Shown: positions 46,629-56,110 of the stretch, piece by piece
How the letters are laid out: every line of letters starts with the position of its first letter
How positions within the stretch are numbered: position 1 is the stretch's first letter
Origin: Polynucleobacter sp. GWA2_45_21
GTDB taxonomy: Bacteria; Pseudomonadota; Gammaproteobacteria; Burkholderiales; Burkholderiaceae
Assembly (NCBI RefSeq): GCF_001830325.1
Contig: NZ_MHZG01000001.1
Coordinates: 62,001 to 126,000 of the forward strand
Direction of reading: 5' to 3'
DNA length: 64,000 nucleotides
The notes under the pieces: generated by a model
Seen by the model: the letters and a program-made list of their open reading frames with translations, nothing else
Told to the model about the DNA's origin: nothing
The model's database searches: none
Position numbers and translations under genes: made by a program

Positions 46629-48161
46629 CTAGTGCGCTTTCCGCAGATCTAATAACTTTAAGCGCTGAACTTTGCCCGAGGGTCCGCGCGGGAGATCCTC
46701 CATAAAGAGAATAATTTTTGGCGTCCTAAATTTACCCAACTCTTTTAAGCAAAATGAGCGCATTTCATCTTCAGAGCATTTTGTATCTGGCTTTAGAACA
46801 ATGCACACCATAATTTCTTGTCCATAGTTACTATCTGGAATGCCCACTGCAGCTGCATCTAATACTGCGGGATGTTTTAAAACCGCTTCATCGATTTCGC
46901 GTGGGGCGATATTTTCACCACCCTTGATGATTAACTCTTTGAGGCGCCCGGTGATGAAATAAAAGCCATCGTTATCACGCATACCCAGATCGCCTGTCTT
47001 TAACCAACCCTCATTATCAAAAGCTTTGGCAGTTTCTAGCTCTGCCTTGTAATAAGCATTGAGCACATTCCCACCACGTAGACAAATTTCACCCACAGTT
47101 TCGTTACTAAGAGGATTGCCTTCGGCATCAATTACTTTTGCCTCTACACCACAAGGCTGGCCTGGGCTACCATAGCGCCTGCTTTCATCATGGGGGTTAC
47201 AAAAAACCATTGAAGCTGACTCTGTCATACCCATACCCTCAATGACAGTGATTCCAAATAAAGACTCGAATTCACGATGATGCTCAGGCGGCAATGGAGC
47301 GGAAGCAGATCGACCAAATCGTATTGATTTCAAATCCTCACGGCTCGGCAATGCCCCACCACTCTTCGCAGCATTAATCAAATACGCAATGATAGTTGGA
47401 ACCATATTGATCCAGGTACATTGATACTGAATCGCCAAACTCCACCAACTTGAAACAGAAAAAGCGTGTGGCGCAACTACGGACCCGCCGGATACGAATG
47501 GCGTGATAGTTGAGATGACCTGCCCATTGATGTGATAAATCGGCAATGAGCTGAGCACAATATCCGACTGTGTTAATGAGTGCCATGCCGCCATAGAGCG
47601 TGCAGCATGCAATAAATTATCATGGGTAAGTAAAACCCCTTTGGGAGTTCCCGTTGTGCCAGAGGTATACATTAGAAGCGCCGGCTTTGAGGAATCAACC
47701 GAGGGCAACCCACCAGTTGCGCACTGCATAAACGGTCCCTCAAGTGCATCTGGATCAAGCTCGAATACTTTGAACTTTCTTTTAGTCTTCTCAAGCGCCG
47801 CAAATAATCCCTGCTTCTTGTCTGGAGAATAGAACAAAACCTCAATATCACTGTGATCTAATACCCATGCCAGCTGATCGGTAGGCGCCAACAGATTAAA
47901 AGGCGTGATAACTCGCCCACAAGCCATGGTTGCCAAAAAAACCGTAGTGGTTTGGCGCCCATTTTGCGTGAAGAGGCCGACATGAGCTTGAGCGCTAATG
48001 CCCTCTTGTTCTAGCCATGTTGAAAAATGGCGAGCTTCTTTTGCAAGCTGCCCATAGGTTAGAGCAACTCTAATCTCAGGGGCGAACAGGAATGGTTTAT
48101 CAGGCTGCACACCCTCCCAATGCGACAGCACCTCACCCAAGCTCTTACAAGAAGAAGTCAT
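46629..48161 (-). CDS. sauT: AMP-forming acyl-CoA ligase, candidate sulfoacetate-CoA ligase
   Basis: 510 residues of the ANL adenylating family: P-loop-like MYTSGTTGTPKGVLLTHDN, GMGMTESASMVF, GWLKTGDLGMRDNDGFYFIT, the hinge GRLKELIIKGGENI, and the catalytic Lys in PSGKVQRL. It forms an acyl-CoA from a carboxylate, ATP and CoA. The next gene upstream is a CoA-acylating aldehyde dehydrogenase; together they match SauT and SauS of the C. necator sulfoacetate pathway, where sulfoacetate becomes sulfoacetyl-CoA. Substrate assignment rests on context. Confidence 0.78.
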   Translation of the reverse strand: MTSSCKSLGEVLSHWEGVQPDKPFLFAPEIRVALTYGQLAKEARHFSTWLEQEGISAQAHVGLFTQNGRQTTTVFLATMACGRVITPFNLLAPTDQLAWVLDHSDIEVLFYSPDKKQGLFAALEKTKRKFKVFELDPDALEGPFMQCATGGLPSVDSSKPALLMYTSGTTGTPKGVLLTHDNLLHAARSMAAWHSLTQSDIVLSSLPIYHINGQVISTITPFVSGGSVVAPHAFSVSSWWSLAIQYQCTWINMVPTIIAYLINAAKSGGALPSREDLKSIRFGRSASAPLPPEHHREFESLFGITVIEGMGMTESASMVFCNPHDESRRYGSPGQPCGVEAKVIDAEGNPLSNETVGEICLRGGNVLNAYYKAELETAKAFDNEGWLKTGDLGMRDNDGFYFITGRLKELIIKGGENIAPREIDEAVLKHPAVLDAAAVGIPDSNYGQEIMVCIVLKPDTKCSEDEMRSFCLKELGKFRTPKIILFMEDLPRGPSGKVQRLKLLDLRKAH

Positions 48162-48168
48162 ATTCAGG

Positions 48169-49578
48169 CTAAGTCTGAGGATAACGACTGAAATACTCTT
48201 TCAGTAAATCTTCAACTTTGGGAACATGCTCAGGAATTGGTCTTACCACCCTCGTAATGTTGAGGTAATGACGATAATTCATATTTTCTGAGAAGTTATT
48301 CTTGCCCCATGTTCCACAACCCATGGACAAAGAAAACGGTAGGCTATTTTCAAAACTACCGCCAGTAGCTATTGCATGAGCCTGATTCACAATAATTCTA
48401 GCTACCGGCAATTGCTGTGCCAAGGCTGCAGCCCTCGTCTCCAAGACCTCACCGCTTTGCGCAGTATGTAACCCAACAGAATGTCCAGCGCCTTGATATG
48501 CATATACATTGGCAATCAATTCTTTTGCCGCCTCAAAGTCAGACGCCTTCCAAACCGTCAAGACTGGACTTAATTTCTCGCCAGAAAAAGGCGCTGATGG
48601 TCCAAATCCTTGCTCTTCAACCATGAAGAATTTAGCTGATTTTGCCTTTGGGTTTTGCAATTGCGCACGATCAGCAATCACCGCCGGATTCTGTGCAGTC
48701 AATGCTGAAGTCAGCCTGCCATTGTGAAACATGACATCCTCAAGACGCTTCTTATCAGCAGCATCTAACATTAAGCCACCCACCGCTTCGAGTGCGCTAA
48801 TTACCTTGTCATAAACCTGAGAGCAGATCACCGTACCATTTTCACTAGAACAGCTAGTTGCGTTATCAAATGTTTTGGACTGCAGTATTTTATTAGCAGC
48901 ACTAGCAAGATCAGCATACTCATCAACAATGACGAGAACATTACCAGCCCCAACACCAAAGGCAGGAGTGCCGCAGGTGTACGCAGCGCGAATATTTGCT
49001 TGGGATCCGGTTGCAACCACTAAATCTGCCAAACGCATTAATTCATTGGTGGAATCCTTGGTAATTGGTGAAGGCAACATCTGGACCAAATCTCTCGGCG
49101 CATTGACTAGATCTAATTGTTGATGCACAAACTCGAGTAAACGCGCACAGGTAGAGTAACCCTTCGGCGATGGCGCCACCACTACTGCATTACGACACTT
49201 CAAAGCATTTAAAATCTTATTAATGGGGGTAGCACCTGGATTGGTTGATGGCGTAATGGCCGCTACAACCCCGACTGGACGAGCATACTCGGTAAGTCCA
49301 GTTTTTAAATCCTGTGAAATTATGCCAACTGTTTTTGCGGAACTTAAGTCGCGCACTAAACCTAAAGTTTTTCTGAAGTTTTTTTTGAACTTGTCGGCCA
49401 CATCACCTAAACCGGTATCTTGAACGGCAAGCTCTGCGAGCTCCTGGTTTCGCTTTGGCTCAAGAATGGACCAGGCTACTGCCTCAACCACTAAGTTCAC
49501 CTCAGATTGCGTGTAGCCTTCATATATCTTTTGAGCTACACGTCCACGTTCAACAATCGCTTCAACTGGCGTCATCAT
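48169..49578 (-). CDS. sauS: CoA-acylating aldehyde dehydrogenase, candidate sulfoacetaldehyde dehydrogenase
   Basis: 469 residues of the acylating ALDH branch (AdhE-N/EutE/SauS-like): EYARPVGVVAAITPSTNPGA, LVVATGSQANIRAAYTCGTP, GVGAGNVLVIVDEYAD, and the catalytic Cys in NATSCSSENG. The C-terminal GCGTWGKNN is typical of these enzymes. It would reduce sulfoacetyl-CoA to sulfoacetaldehyde with NAD(P)H. It is followed after seven bases by the CoA ligase gene. Ordinary acetaldehyde or another acyl-CoA is the alternative. Confidence 0.82.
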   Translation of the reverse strand: MMTPVEAIVERGRVAQKIYEGYTQSEVNLVVEAVAWSILEPKRNQELAELAVQDTGLGDVADKFKKNFRKTLGLVRDLSSAKTVGIISQDLKTGLTEYARPVGVVAAITPSTNPGATPINKILNALKCRNAVVVAPSPKGYSTCARLLEFVHQQLDLVNAPRDLVQMLPSPITKDSTNELMRLADLVVATGSQANIRAAYTCGTPAFGVGAGNVLVIVDEYADLASAANKILQSKTFDNATSCSSENGTVICSQVYDKVISALEAVGGLMLDAADKKRLEDVMFHNGRLTSALTAQNPAVIADRAQLQNPKAKSAKFFMVEEQGFGPSAPFSGEKLSPVLTVWKASDFEAAKELIANVYAYQGAGHSVGLHTAQSGEVLETRAAALAQQLPVARIIVNQAHAIATGGSFENSLPFSLSMGCGTWGKNNFSENMNYRHYLNITRVVRPIPEHVPKVEDLLKEYFSRYPQT

Positions 49579-49626
49579 TAATACTCTTATCTTTCTTAAT
49601 TGCAGTCAATCTTTAGGCTCATATGC

Positions 49627-50616
49627 TTACTCAGCTCGAATCGCCGCATCCTTGGTTACCTTTTTCCACTTAACCAATTCAGTTTTCACAATTGCGCCCA
49701 GCTGAGCAGGAGTGCTACCAACCGCTTCGGCACCTTGCGCAATTAACTTTTCTTTTACAACTGGTTCGGCTAGCACTTTCACAGTTGCCTTATAGAGAGC
49801 ATCAACAATAGCTTGCGGTGTTTTGGCAGGGACAAACATTGCATACCATGAGTCCACTTCATAATCTTTAAAACCTAATTCAGCCATCGTTGGCACATCC
49901 GGAAATACTGGTGAGCGCTTTACAGTCGAAACCGCTAAGGCGCGCAGCTTTCCAGCTTTCACATAGTTGGCTGCTGCAGGAATCGAAACCCAAAGCAGAG
50001 GAACTTGGCCGGCTATCACATCAGTAATAGCTGGGCCGCCCCCACGGTAGGGAATATGCATCATTGAAACACCAGCGGAACCGGCCATCATGGCGCCAGC
50101 CAAATGGCCCGGCGATCCGTTACCCACTGATGCATATGAAATCGCATCTGGTTTTGCCTTCGCCATCTCGATCACCTCTTTCACAGACCTGGCTGGAAAG
50201 TCTGGATTGGCTACTAAAATTTGCGGCAAAGAAGCTACAAGGGAGACCGGTAGAAAATCTTTTTCGGTATCAAAAGCGAGCTTTGGATAAATTGCAGGAT
50301 TGATGGTGTGTGATGAAAGCGTGAATAAGACGGTGTAGCCATCCGATGGCGCCTTGGCAGCAATATCGGTTCCGATGGAACCTCCAGCGCCGCCACGATT
50401 ATCAATAATGACTTGCTGGCCAAGAGCCTGGCTCAATGGCTCTTGCACAATACGCGCAATCACATCTGTACCCCCACCCGGTGGGTAAGGGACAATAAAT
50501 TTAATTGGCTTGGTTGGCCAGGACTGCGCCAGGGCAAGTTGCGTCAGACCCAGCGAACCCACAAAAGCGATTGTTGACAGAACAGCTACTAATAGATTGC
50601 TTCTACGCATGACCAA
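49627..50616 (-). CDS. Bug/TctC-family binding protein of the sau module
   Basis: 329 residues with signal peptide (VLSTIAFVGSLGLTQLALAQ) and the family motifs WPTKPIKFIVPYPPGGGTDV, NRGGAGGSIGTDIAAKAP and HIPYRGGGPAITDVIAGQVP. It is the first gene of the Bug-sauS-sauT operon, where other bacteria have the permease SauU, so it may bind sulfoacetate for a TTT transporter encoded elsewhere. A promoter with -35 TTGTTC inside the palindrome at 50699-50713 and -10 TATGCT (17 base spacing) can be read on the minus strand. Confidence 0.85.
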   Translation of the reverse strand: MVMRRSNLLVAVLSTIAFVGSLGLTQLALAQSWPTKPIKFIVPYPPGGGTDVIARIVQEPLSQALGQQVIIDNRGGAGGSIGTDIAAKAPSDGYTVLFTLSSHTINPAIYPKLAFDTEKDFLPVSLVASLPQILVANPDFPARSVKEVIEMAKAKPDAISYASVGNGSPGHLAGAMMAGSAGVSMMHIPYRGGGPAITDVIAGQVPLLWVSIPAAANYVKAGKLRALAVSTVKRSPVFPDVPTMAELGFKDYEVDSWYAMFVPAKTPQAIVDALYKATVKVLAEPVVKEKLIAQGAEAVGSTPAQLGAIVKTELVKWKKVTKDAAIRAE

Positions 50617-50698
50617 TCTCCTGTTTATAACTACTCTTTTAGGCCTATCTTAGCCCTTTATATTTACTACAAAATGAGCATAAATGATCTTATTCAAT

Positions 50699-50713
50699 GG
50701 AACAAGTTGTTTC
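50699..50713. promoter_or_regulatory. Candidate IclR-type operator between Bug and IclR genes
   Basis: GGAACAAGTTGTTTC contains the perfect palindrome AACAA-G-TTGTT and matches the site at xsc (63169-63183). It overlaps possible -35 boxes in both directions: minus TTGTTC...TATGCT and plus TTGTTT...TAACAT, each with 17-base spacing, so one bound protein could control both promoters. Confidence 0.65.
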
Positions 50714-50754
50714 GTATAAGTAAAAATACTAACATTTTCCCTAGAATTTACAAC

Positions 50755-50777
50755 TTTGTTCTATTAGAATGAACAAA
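50755..50777. promoter_or_regulatory. Second inverted repeat before the IclR gene
   Basis: TTTGTTC-tattagaat-GAACAAA, seven-base perfect arms, using the same GAACAA half site as the neighbouring palindrome, 28 bases before the regulator's ATG. Likely autoregulation site. Confidence 0.55.
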
Positions 50778-50805
50778 ATGACATACTTCATGAGATTTCA
50801 CCCCT

Positions 50806-51606
50806 ATGCTTGAATTAGAAATCATCGAACAACCGGATACTTCTAAGAAAGATAATTCCAGCGAAAACTCTTCCATGTTGAAGGGTGTAGTGATCTTGGA
50901 GGCTCTGGCGGCCCTGCAGCAACCTGCCACCTTGGCTCAACTCATGCAGATTACCGGAATGCCAAAAGCTTCACTACATAGAACTTTAGCTATTTTTGAA
51001 GAGGCAGGGTTGGTGGCAAGAGAGCCAGGGGGTCGAACTTATGCGCCAGGCGAGCGACTTTCGCGTTTAGCAATGTCTACCCTGACGCACGATAGCGTTT
51101 CAGCCATACGACACACTATTCTTCGGGGCTTGGTGGCTGATCTAGGCGAAACCTGCAACCTTGCCGTCTTGAGACGCGGGGAATTATTTTATCTAGATCG
51201 GGTAGAGGCTGACTGGGCCCTGCGCCTTCACCTGCCACCAGGCACAGTATTACCTCCACACTGCAGTGCCAGCGGAAAATTACTTCTCGCATACAAGCCT
51301 GCAGATGAGCGCTCCAAGATTCTAGAGAATATGCCACTTCAACAATTTACCCACAGAACCATTACCGATCGCCACCTATTGGAATCAGAAATGGAAAGAA
51401 TTGTGAGTACTGGTTATGCAATTGATAACGAAGAATATGTATTGGGAGTCTCTTGTGTGGCAGTACCAGTCAGGGACTCTCTAGGCGAGGTAGTAGCTGC
51501 AATTGCGGTTCATGCAGCAACAGCAAGACTCCCTTTAAATCAAGCAATGGAGCATATTCCCAAGCTTAAAGAAGCATCTGAGCGTATTTCCCAAACACTT
51601 TCCTAA
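50806..51606 (+). CDS. IclR-family regulator of the sulfonate island (SauR-like)
   Basis: 266 residues: winged helix-turn-helix at about residues 40-60 (TLAQLMQITGMPKASLHRTL) and IclR effector domain (GETCNLAVLRRGELFYLDRV, LPPHCSASGKLLLAY, VLGVSCVAVPVRDSLGEVV). It sits divergent from Bug-sauS-sauT and is the first gene of the plus-strand run with pta and soeABC, so it probably senses a sulfonate pathway compound. GAACAA-type repeats lie in its promoter and at xsc. Confidence 0.88.
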   Translation: MLELEIIEQPDTSKKDNSSENSSMLKGVVILEALAALQQPATLAQLMQITGMPKASLHRTLAIFEEAGLVAREPGGRTYAPGERLSRLAMSTLTHDSVSAIRHTILRGLVADLGETCNLAVLRRGELFYLDRVEADWALRLHLPPGTVLPPHCSASGKLLLAYKPADERSKILENMPLQQFTHRTITDRHLLESEMERIVSTGYAIDNEEYVLGVSCVAVPVRDSLGEVVAAIAVHAATARLPLNQAMEHIPKLKEASERISQTLS

Positions 51607-51645
51607 TTAGCTCAGCGTCATAGCCACCTTAGGAGAGATCTAAAC

Positions 51646-52554
51646 GTGAAATATCCACTCTTAGAAAAAATGATTGACGAAGCTAGGAGCGATCTACCCC
51701 TGGGAGTCGTCTACCCCCTTAGTGCACCAGCTCTAGAAACTGTTTTTGATCTTATTAAAAGACAGTTGTGCACTCCAATTTTGATAGGCCCTAAAAAAGA
51801 TATTGAGGAGCTTGCAGCAATTGAAAAGCTCTCATTGGACGGCATACAGATTGTCGATACACCTAAAGATCCAATCTTAGCAACCAAGAAGGCAGTTGAG
51901 ATGGTGAAAGAGGGGAAGTTAGCCGTGTTGATGAAGGGTTCTTTGCACACCGAAGATCTTATGGGGCCAATTGTGCATCGAGATGGGTTGCGCACCAATA
52001 AACGCATAAGTCATCTCTTTTTGTTTGAACTTGCCCGTTACCACAAGCTGCTTGGCGTCACTGATGCTGTTGTGAATATTGCGCCTAACGCTCAACTCAA
52101 AAAAGAAATCCTAGCCAATAGCTTAGATGCCTTTAAGAGATTAAGTATTAGCAATGTCAAAGTGGCGATCATTGCTGCGACCGAAGTTATCAACCCAGCA
52201 ATGCCTTCAACCACCGATGCAAAAGTGATTGTTGATGAACATACAGCTTGCCCGATTTTTCCTGATACGGTTATTGAAGGTCCATTTGGATTTGATAATG
52301 CAATTTCTGCCCAGTCAGCAAGAACAAAGGGGATTTCCTCAAAGGTTGCAGGAGATCCTGATTTGTTGCTAATGCCTGATTTACAGGTCGGCAATATCCT
52401 CTATAAGTCTTTTGTGTATATGGCAGATGCTGAATGTGCTGGGACCATTCTAGGCGCACAAGTTCCAATCACACTGACCTCCAGATCTGATTCTGTTTTT
52501 TCTAGAGTGGCATCTACAGCGATGGCCATTTTGCTTGCTAAAAACCCTCAATAA
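51646..52554 (+). CDS. pta: Phosphate acetyltransferase
   Basis: 302 residues of the phosphate acetyl/butyryltransferase family: LMKGSLHTEDLMGPIVHRDG, GLRTNKRISHLFLFEL, PAMPSTTDAKVIVDEHTACP and FVYMADAECAGTILGAQVPI. It interconverts acetyl phosphate and acetyl-CoA, the step after Xsc. It is the short single-domain form. The start is GTG with an AGGAG upstream. The 11-base gap to soeA suggests co-transcription with sulfite oxidation. Confidence 0.88.
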   Translation: MKYPLLEKMIDEARSDLPLGVVYPLSAPALETVFDLIKRQLCTPILIGPKKDIEELAAIEKLSLDGIQIVDTPKDPILATKKAVEMVKEGKLAVLMKGSLHTEDLMGPIVHRDGLRTNKRISHLFLFELARYHKLLGVTDAVVNIAPNAQLKKEILANSLDAFKRLSISNVKVAIIAATEVINPAMPSTTDAKVIVDEHTACPIFPDTVIEGPFGFDNAISAQSARTKGISSKVAGDPDLLLMPDLQVGNILYKSFVYMADAECAGTILGAQVPITLTSRSDSVFSRVASTAMAILLAKNPQ

Positions 52555-52565
52555 TTGAAAAGACC

Positions 52566-55454
52566 ATGTTTAAAATATTTTCTAGCGATCCCGTGCATGA
52601 CCCGATTAATAAGGAAGCACCAGCAACGGAGATCAAAAAAACAACCTGCTATATGTGCGCTTGTCGTTGCGGTATTCGAGCACATCTTCGCGATGGCAAA
52701 TTAGTTTATATCGATGGCAATCCTGAACACCCTTTAAACCAAGGCGTCATCTGCGCCAAAGGTTCTTCGGGAATCATGAAACAAAATTCTCCTGCGCGCA
52801 TCACACAGCCACTATTGCGTAAAGCAGGCAGCGAGAGAGGTAATGGTGAGTTTGAGCCTATCAGCTGGGAAAAGGCGTTTGATATTCTGACCGAGCGTCT
52901 TGCGAAAATTCGCACTACCGATCCTAAGAAATTTGCCCTCTTTACCGGTCGCGACCAAATGCAAGCCCTAACCGGGTTATTTGCAAGGCAGTTTGGTACA
53001 CCTAACTATGCAGCACACGGCGGTTTTTGCTCTGTAAATATGGCTGCTGGCATGATTTACACCATTGGCGGGAGCTTCTGGGAGTTTGGTGGGCCAGATT
53101 TAGATCAAGCCAAATTATTTGTCATGATTGGCACAGCAGAAGATCACCATAGCAATCCAATGAAGATTGCATTATCGAAATTTAAACGATCAGGCGGTCG
53201 CTTTATCTCAATTAATCCAGTGAGAACTGGATACTCCGCTATTGCTGATGAATGGATTCCAATTAAGCCGGGGACTGATGGTGCACTGTTTATGGCCTTG
53301 ATGCATGAACTTATCCGCCTCGAAAAGTATGATGCTCCATTCCTAAAGCGCTTTAGTAACTCAGCACAATTGGTTTGTATGGATCCGGGGCCGGAAGAAG
53401 GTTTATTTTTGTATGACCCTGACTCTGATCCATTAAATACAGATTTACCTCATAACAAATATATTTGGGACGAAAAATCGCAAAGCGCTAAACCTTGCTT
53501 TGCACATGAAACAACACCTGCTCTAGTAGGTGAATACGTCATGGGCCAAGGCCCTCACCAAGGTAAAAAAGTAAGCCCTGCATTTGAGCTACTTAAGAGG
53601 CAGGTAAGCGAGACAACACCAGAGTGGGCTGCAGCCATTACTAGCATTCCGGCGGAGCGCATTCGCAAGCTTGCTGTTGAAATGGCAGATACCGCATTTG
53701 GTCAAGAATTTAAGTTACCGATACAGTGGACTGACTCTTGGGGTGAAAAACACGAGTCCGTAACTGGTAGACCAGTTGCATTTCATGCCATGCGAGGATT
53801 ATCTGCCCATTCAAATGGATTCCAGACAACCCGCGGTCTGGCTGTACTGATGTCGCTCTTAGGCACAATTGATCGTCCTGGCGGCTTTAGACATAAAGCT
53901 CCCTATCCAAGACAGGTGCCTCCTAATGCGAAACCCCCTTCCTCTGAAAACGATATCAAGCCAAATACCCCACTAGCCAAACCTCCGCTAGGATGGCCAA
54001 CCCAGCCAGAGGATTTAGCACTGGACTCCGATGGTAAACCACTGCGAATTGATAAAGCCTATTCTTGGGAGCATCCTTTAGCTGCACATGGATTAATGCA
54101 TAACGTGATTACCAATGCAGTGAAAGGCGACCCTTATTCCATTGATACGCTCATGATCTTCATGGCCAATATGTCCTGGAATTCGACGATGAATACCATG
54201 GAAGTTCGCGAACACCTCAATACAAAAAGTGATGATGGCGAATTTAAAATTCCATTCTTGGTAGTATGCGATGCATTCCAGTCAGAGATGGTAGATTTTG
54301 CAGATTTAGTACTTCCCGACACCACCTATCTCGAGCGCCACGATGTAATGAGTATGCTCGATAGACCGATTTCTGAATTTGACGGCCCTGTTGATTCCGT
54401 GCGCATTCCTGTTCTAGAGCCATTAGGAGAATGCAAGCCATTTCAGGAGGTACTTATTGAACTGGCTACCCGCTTAAAGTTCCCTGCGTTCACCACTCCA
54501 GAAGGCGAACGTAAGTTCAAGGATTATCCCGACTTTATCACCCGCTTTCAAACCACCCCTGAATCAGGCATTGGGTTCTTAAGTGGCTGGCGCGGCAAAG
54601 ATGGAGACAAGCCGCTGCGTGGTGAACCCAATCCTAATCAGTGGCAAAGATACGCTGAAAATAATTGCGTCCATCAATATCACATGCCTCCCGAGCATCA
54701 ATACATGCGTAACTGGAACAAGGGCTATTTGGATTTCTCAAAAGAGAATGCTCTGCGCCAGAAAAATGATCCAATCATGATTGCGATCTACTCAGATATC
54801 TTGCAACGCTTTAGATTAGCATCCACTGGAAAGCGTCCAGGCGCACAACCTCCAGAGCACCTCAAAGCACGTATTTATAAATACTTTGATCCACTACCTT
54901 TCTGGTATCCGCCACTTGAAGATGAGGCAACAGACCTCAGTAAATTTACACTCAATGCAATTACTCAACGTCCGATGGCAATGTACCACTCATGGGACTC
55001 ACAGAATGCCTGGCTAAGGCAAATACATAGTCATAACTATCTATACGTCAACACCGCTACCGCACTCAAGAGTGGTATTGCTGATGGGGCATGGATGTGG
55101 ATTGAGTCCCAATGGGGAAAGGTTCGTTGCATGGCAAGACACTCAGAGGCGGTTGACCCGGGAACAGTATGGACCTGGAATGCCATCGGCAAAGCAGAAT
55201 CTGCTTGGAGCCTTACAAACGATGCAGATGAATCTAAAAAAGGATTTCTGTTAAACCACCTCATCTCAGAAGAACTTCCATTGGGCGGCTTTACTGTCAG
55301 CAATTCCGACCCAATTACTGGACAAGCTGGCTGGTATGACGTCAGAGTTCGGCTGGCTCCAGCGGATGAGAATGAACCAAAAGAAACTTGGCCACAAGTA
55401 AAAGCATTTGAAGTTCCTGGTATGGCCCTCAAAAAAATGGGCGAAATAAAATGA
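52566..55454 (+). CDS. soeA: Sulfite dehydrogenase molybdoprotein subunit SoeA-like
   Basis: 962 residues of the DMSO reductase family. The N-terminal [4Fe-4S] motif is CYMCACRCGI ... GVICAKG, and the likely molybdenum-ligand Cys lies in AHGGFCSVNMAAG. No twin-arginine signal is present, so the enzyme works in the cytoplasm, as known for SoeABC and unlike most relatives. SoeABC oxidises sulfite to sulfate and passes electrons to quinone. Placement behind pta in an island with xsc, which releases sulfite, strongly favours this over other substrates of the family. Confidence 0.88.
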   Translation: MFKIFSSDPVHDPINKEAPATEIKKTTCYMCACRCGIRAHLRDGKLVYIDGNPEHPLNQGVICAKGSSGIMKQNSPARITQPLLRKAGSERGNGEFEPISWEKAFDILTERLAKIRTTDPKKFALFTGRDQMQALTGLFARQFGTPNYAAHGGFCSVNMAAGMIYTIGGSFWEFGGPDLDQAKLFVMIGTAEDHHSNPMKIALSKFKRSGGRFISINPVRTGYSAIADEWIPIKPGTDGALFMALMHELIRLEKYDAPFLKRFSNSAQLVCMDPGPEEGLFLYDPDSDPLNTDLPHNKYIWDEKSQSAKPCFAHETTPALVGEYVMGQGPHQGKKVSPAFELLKRQVSETTPEWAAAITSIPAERIRKLAVEMADTAFGQEFKLPIQWTDSWGEKHESVTGRPVAFHAMRGLSAHSNGFQTTRGLAVLMSLLGTIDRPGGFRHKAPYPRQVPPNAKPPSSENDIKPNTPLAKPPLGWPTQPEDLALDSDGKPLRIDKAYSWEHPLAAHGLMHNVITNAVKGDPYSIDTLMIFMANMSWNSTMNTMEVREHLNTKSDDGEFKIPFLVVCDAFQSEMVDFADLVLPDTTYLERHDVMSMLDRPISEFDGPVDSVRIPVLEPLGECKPFQEVLIELATRLKFPAFTTPEGERKFKDYPDFITRFQTTPESGIGFLSGWRGKDGDKPLRGEPNPNQWQRYAENNCVHQYHMPPEHQYMRNWNKGYLDFSKENALRQKNDPIMIAIYSDILQRFRLASTGKRPGAQPPEHLKARIYKYFDPLPFWYPPLEDEATDLSKFTLNAITQRPMAMYHSWDSQNAWLRQIHSHNYLYVNTATALKSGIADGAWMWIESQWGKVRCMARHSEAVDPGTVWTWNAIGKAESAWSLTNDADESKKGFLLNHLISEELPLGGFTVSNSDPITGQAGWYDVRVRLAPADENEPKETWPQVKAFEVPGMALKKMGEIK

Positions 55455-56110
55455 GTAAAAAAAATAAACAGCTAGCTCTCGTTATTGATTTAAATGTGTG
55501 CGTGGGATGCCATGCGTGCGTCACCTCTTGTAAGGAGTGGAATACCTCCGGCTCAGCAGGTCCTTTGACTGATCTCAATGCTTATGGGGCTAGTCCAAGC
55601 GGCACCTTCTTCAACCGAGTCCAAACCTTTGAAGCAGGCACTTTTCCAAATACGCAAACAGTCCACTTTCCAAAATCCTGCTTGCATTGCGAAGAGCCTC
55701 CATGCGTCCCTGTTTGCCCTACAGGTGCAAGCTATAAGCGTAAAGAGGATGGCATTGTTCTAGTTGATTACGAGAAATGCATTGGCTGTAGCTATTGCTC
55801 TTGGGCCTGCCCTTACGGTGCGCGCGAGTTAGATCAAGAGCGTCAGGTCATGACCAAGTGCACGCTCTGCGTAGATCGAATCTATAGCGAGACCTTGCCA
55901 GAAGCTGAAAAAAAGCCAGCTTGCGTACTCGCCTGCCCTACCAGTGCGCGTATCTTTGGCGATGTCCACGATCCAGAATCTGCCGCCAGCAAAGCAATAG
56001 AGGAGCGTTCAGGCTATTCACTCATGCCTGAATGGGAAACTCAACCAGCCAATCACTATTTACCGCGCTCAATTATGGAAACCATTGATGCAGCAAGGAA
56101 TGACAAATAA
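55451..56110 (+). CDS. soeB: Sulfite dehydrogenase iron-sulfur subunit SoeB-like
   Basis: 219 residues with four ferredoxin-type [4Fe-4S] motifs: CVGCHACVTSC, CLHCEEPPCVPVC, CIGCSYCSWAC and CTLCVDRI ... CVLACP. It carries electrons from the molybdenum subunit to the membrane anchor. The start overlaps the soeA stop by four bases (ATGA), and no export signal is present. Confidence 0.92.
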   Translation: MSKKNKQLALVIDLNVCVGCHACVTSCKEWNTSGSAGPLTDLNAYGASPSGTFFNRVQTFEAGTFPNTQTVHFPKSCLHCEEPPCVPVCPTGASYKRKEDGIVLVDYEKCIGCSYCSWACPYGARELDQERQVMTKCTLCVDRIYSETLPEAEKKPACVLACPTSARIFGDVHDPESAASKAIEERSGYSLMPEWETQPANHYLPRSIMETIDAARNDK

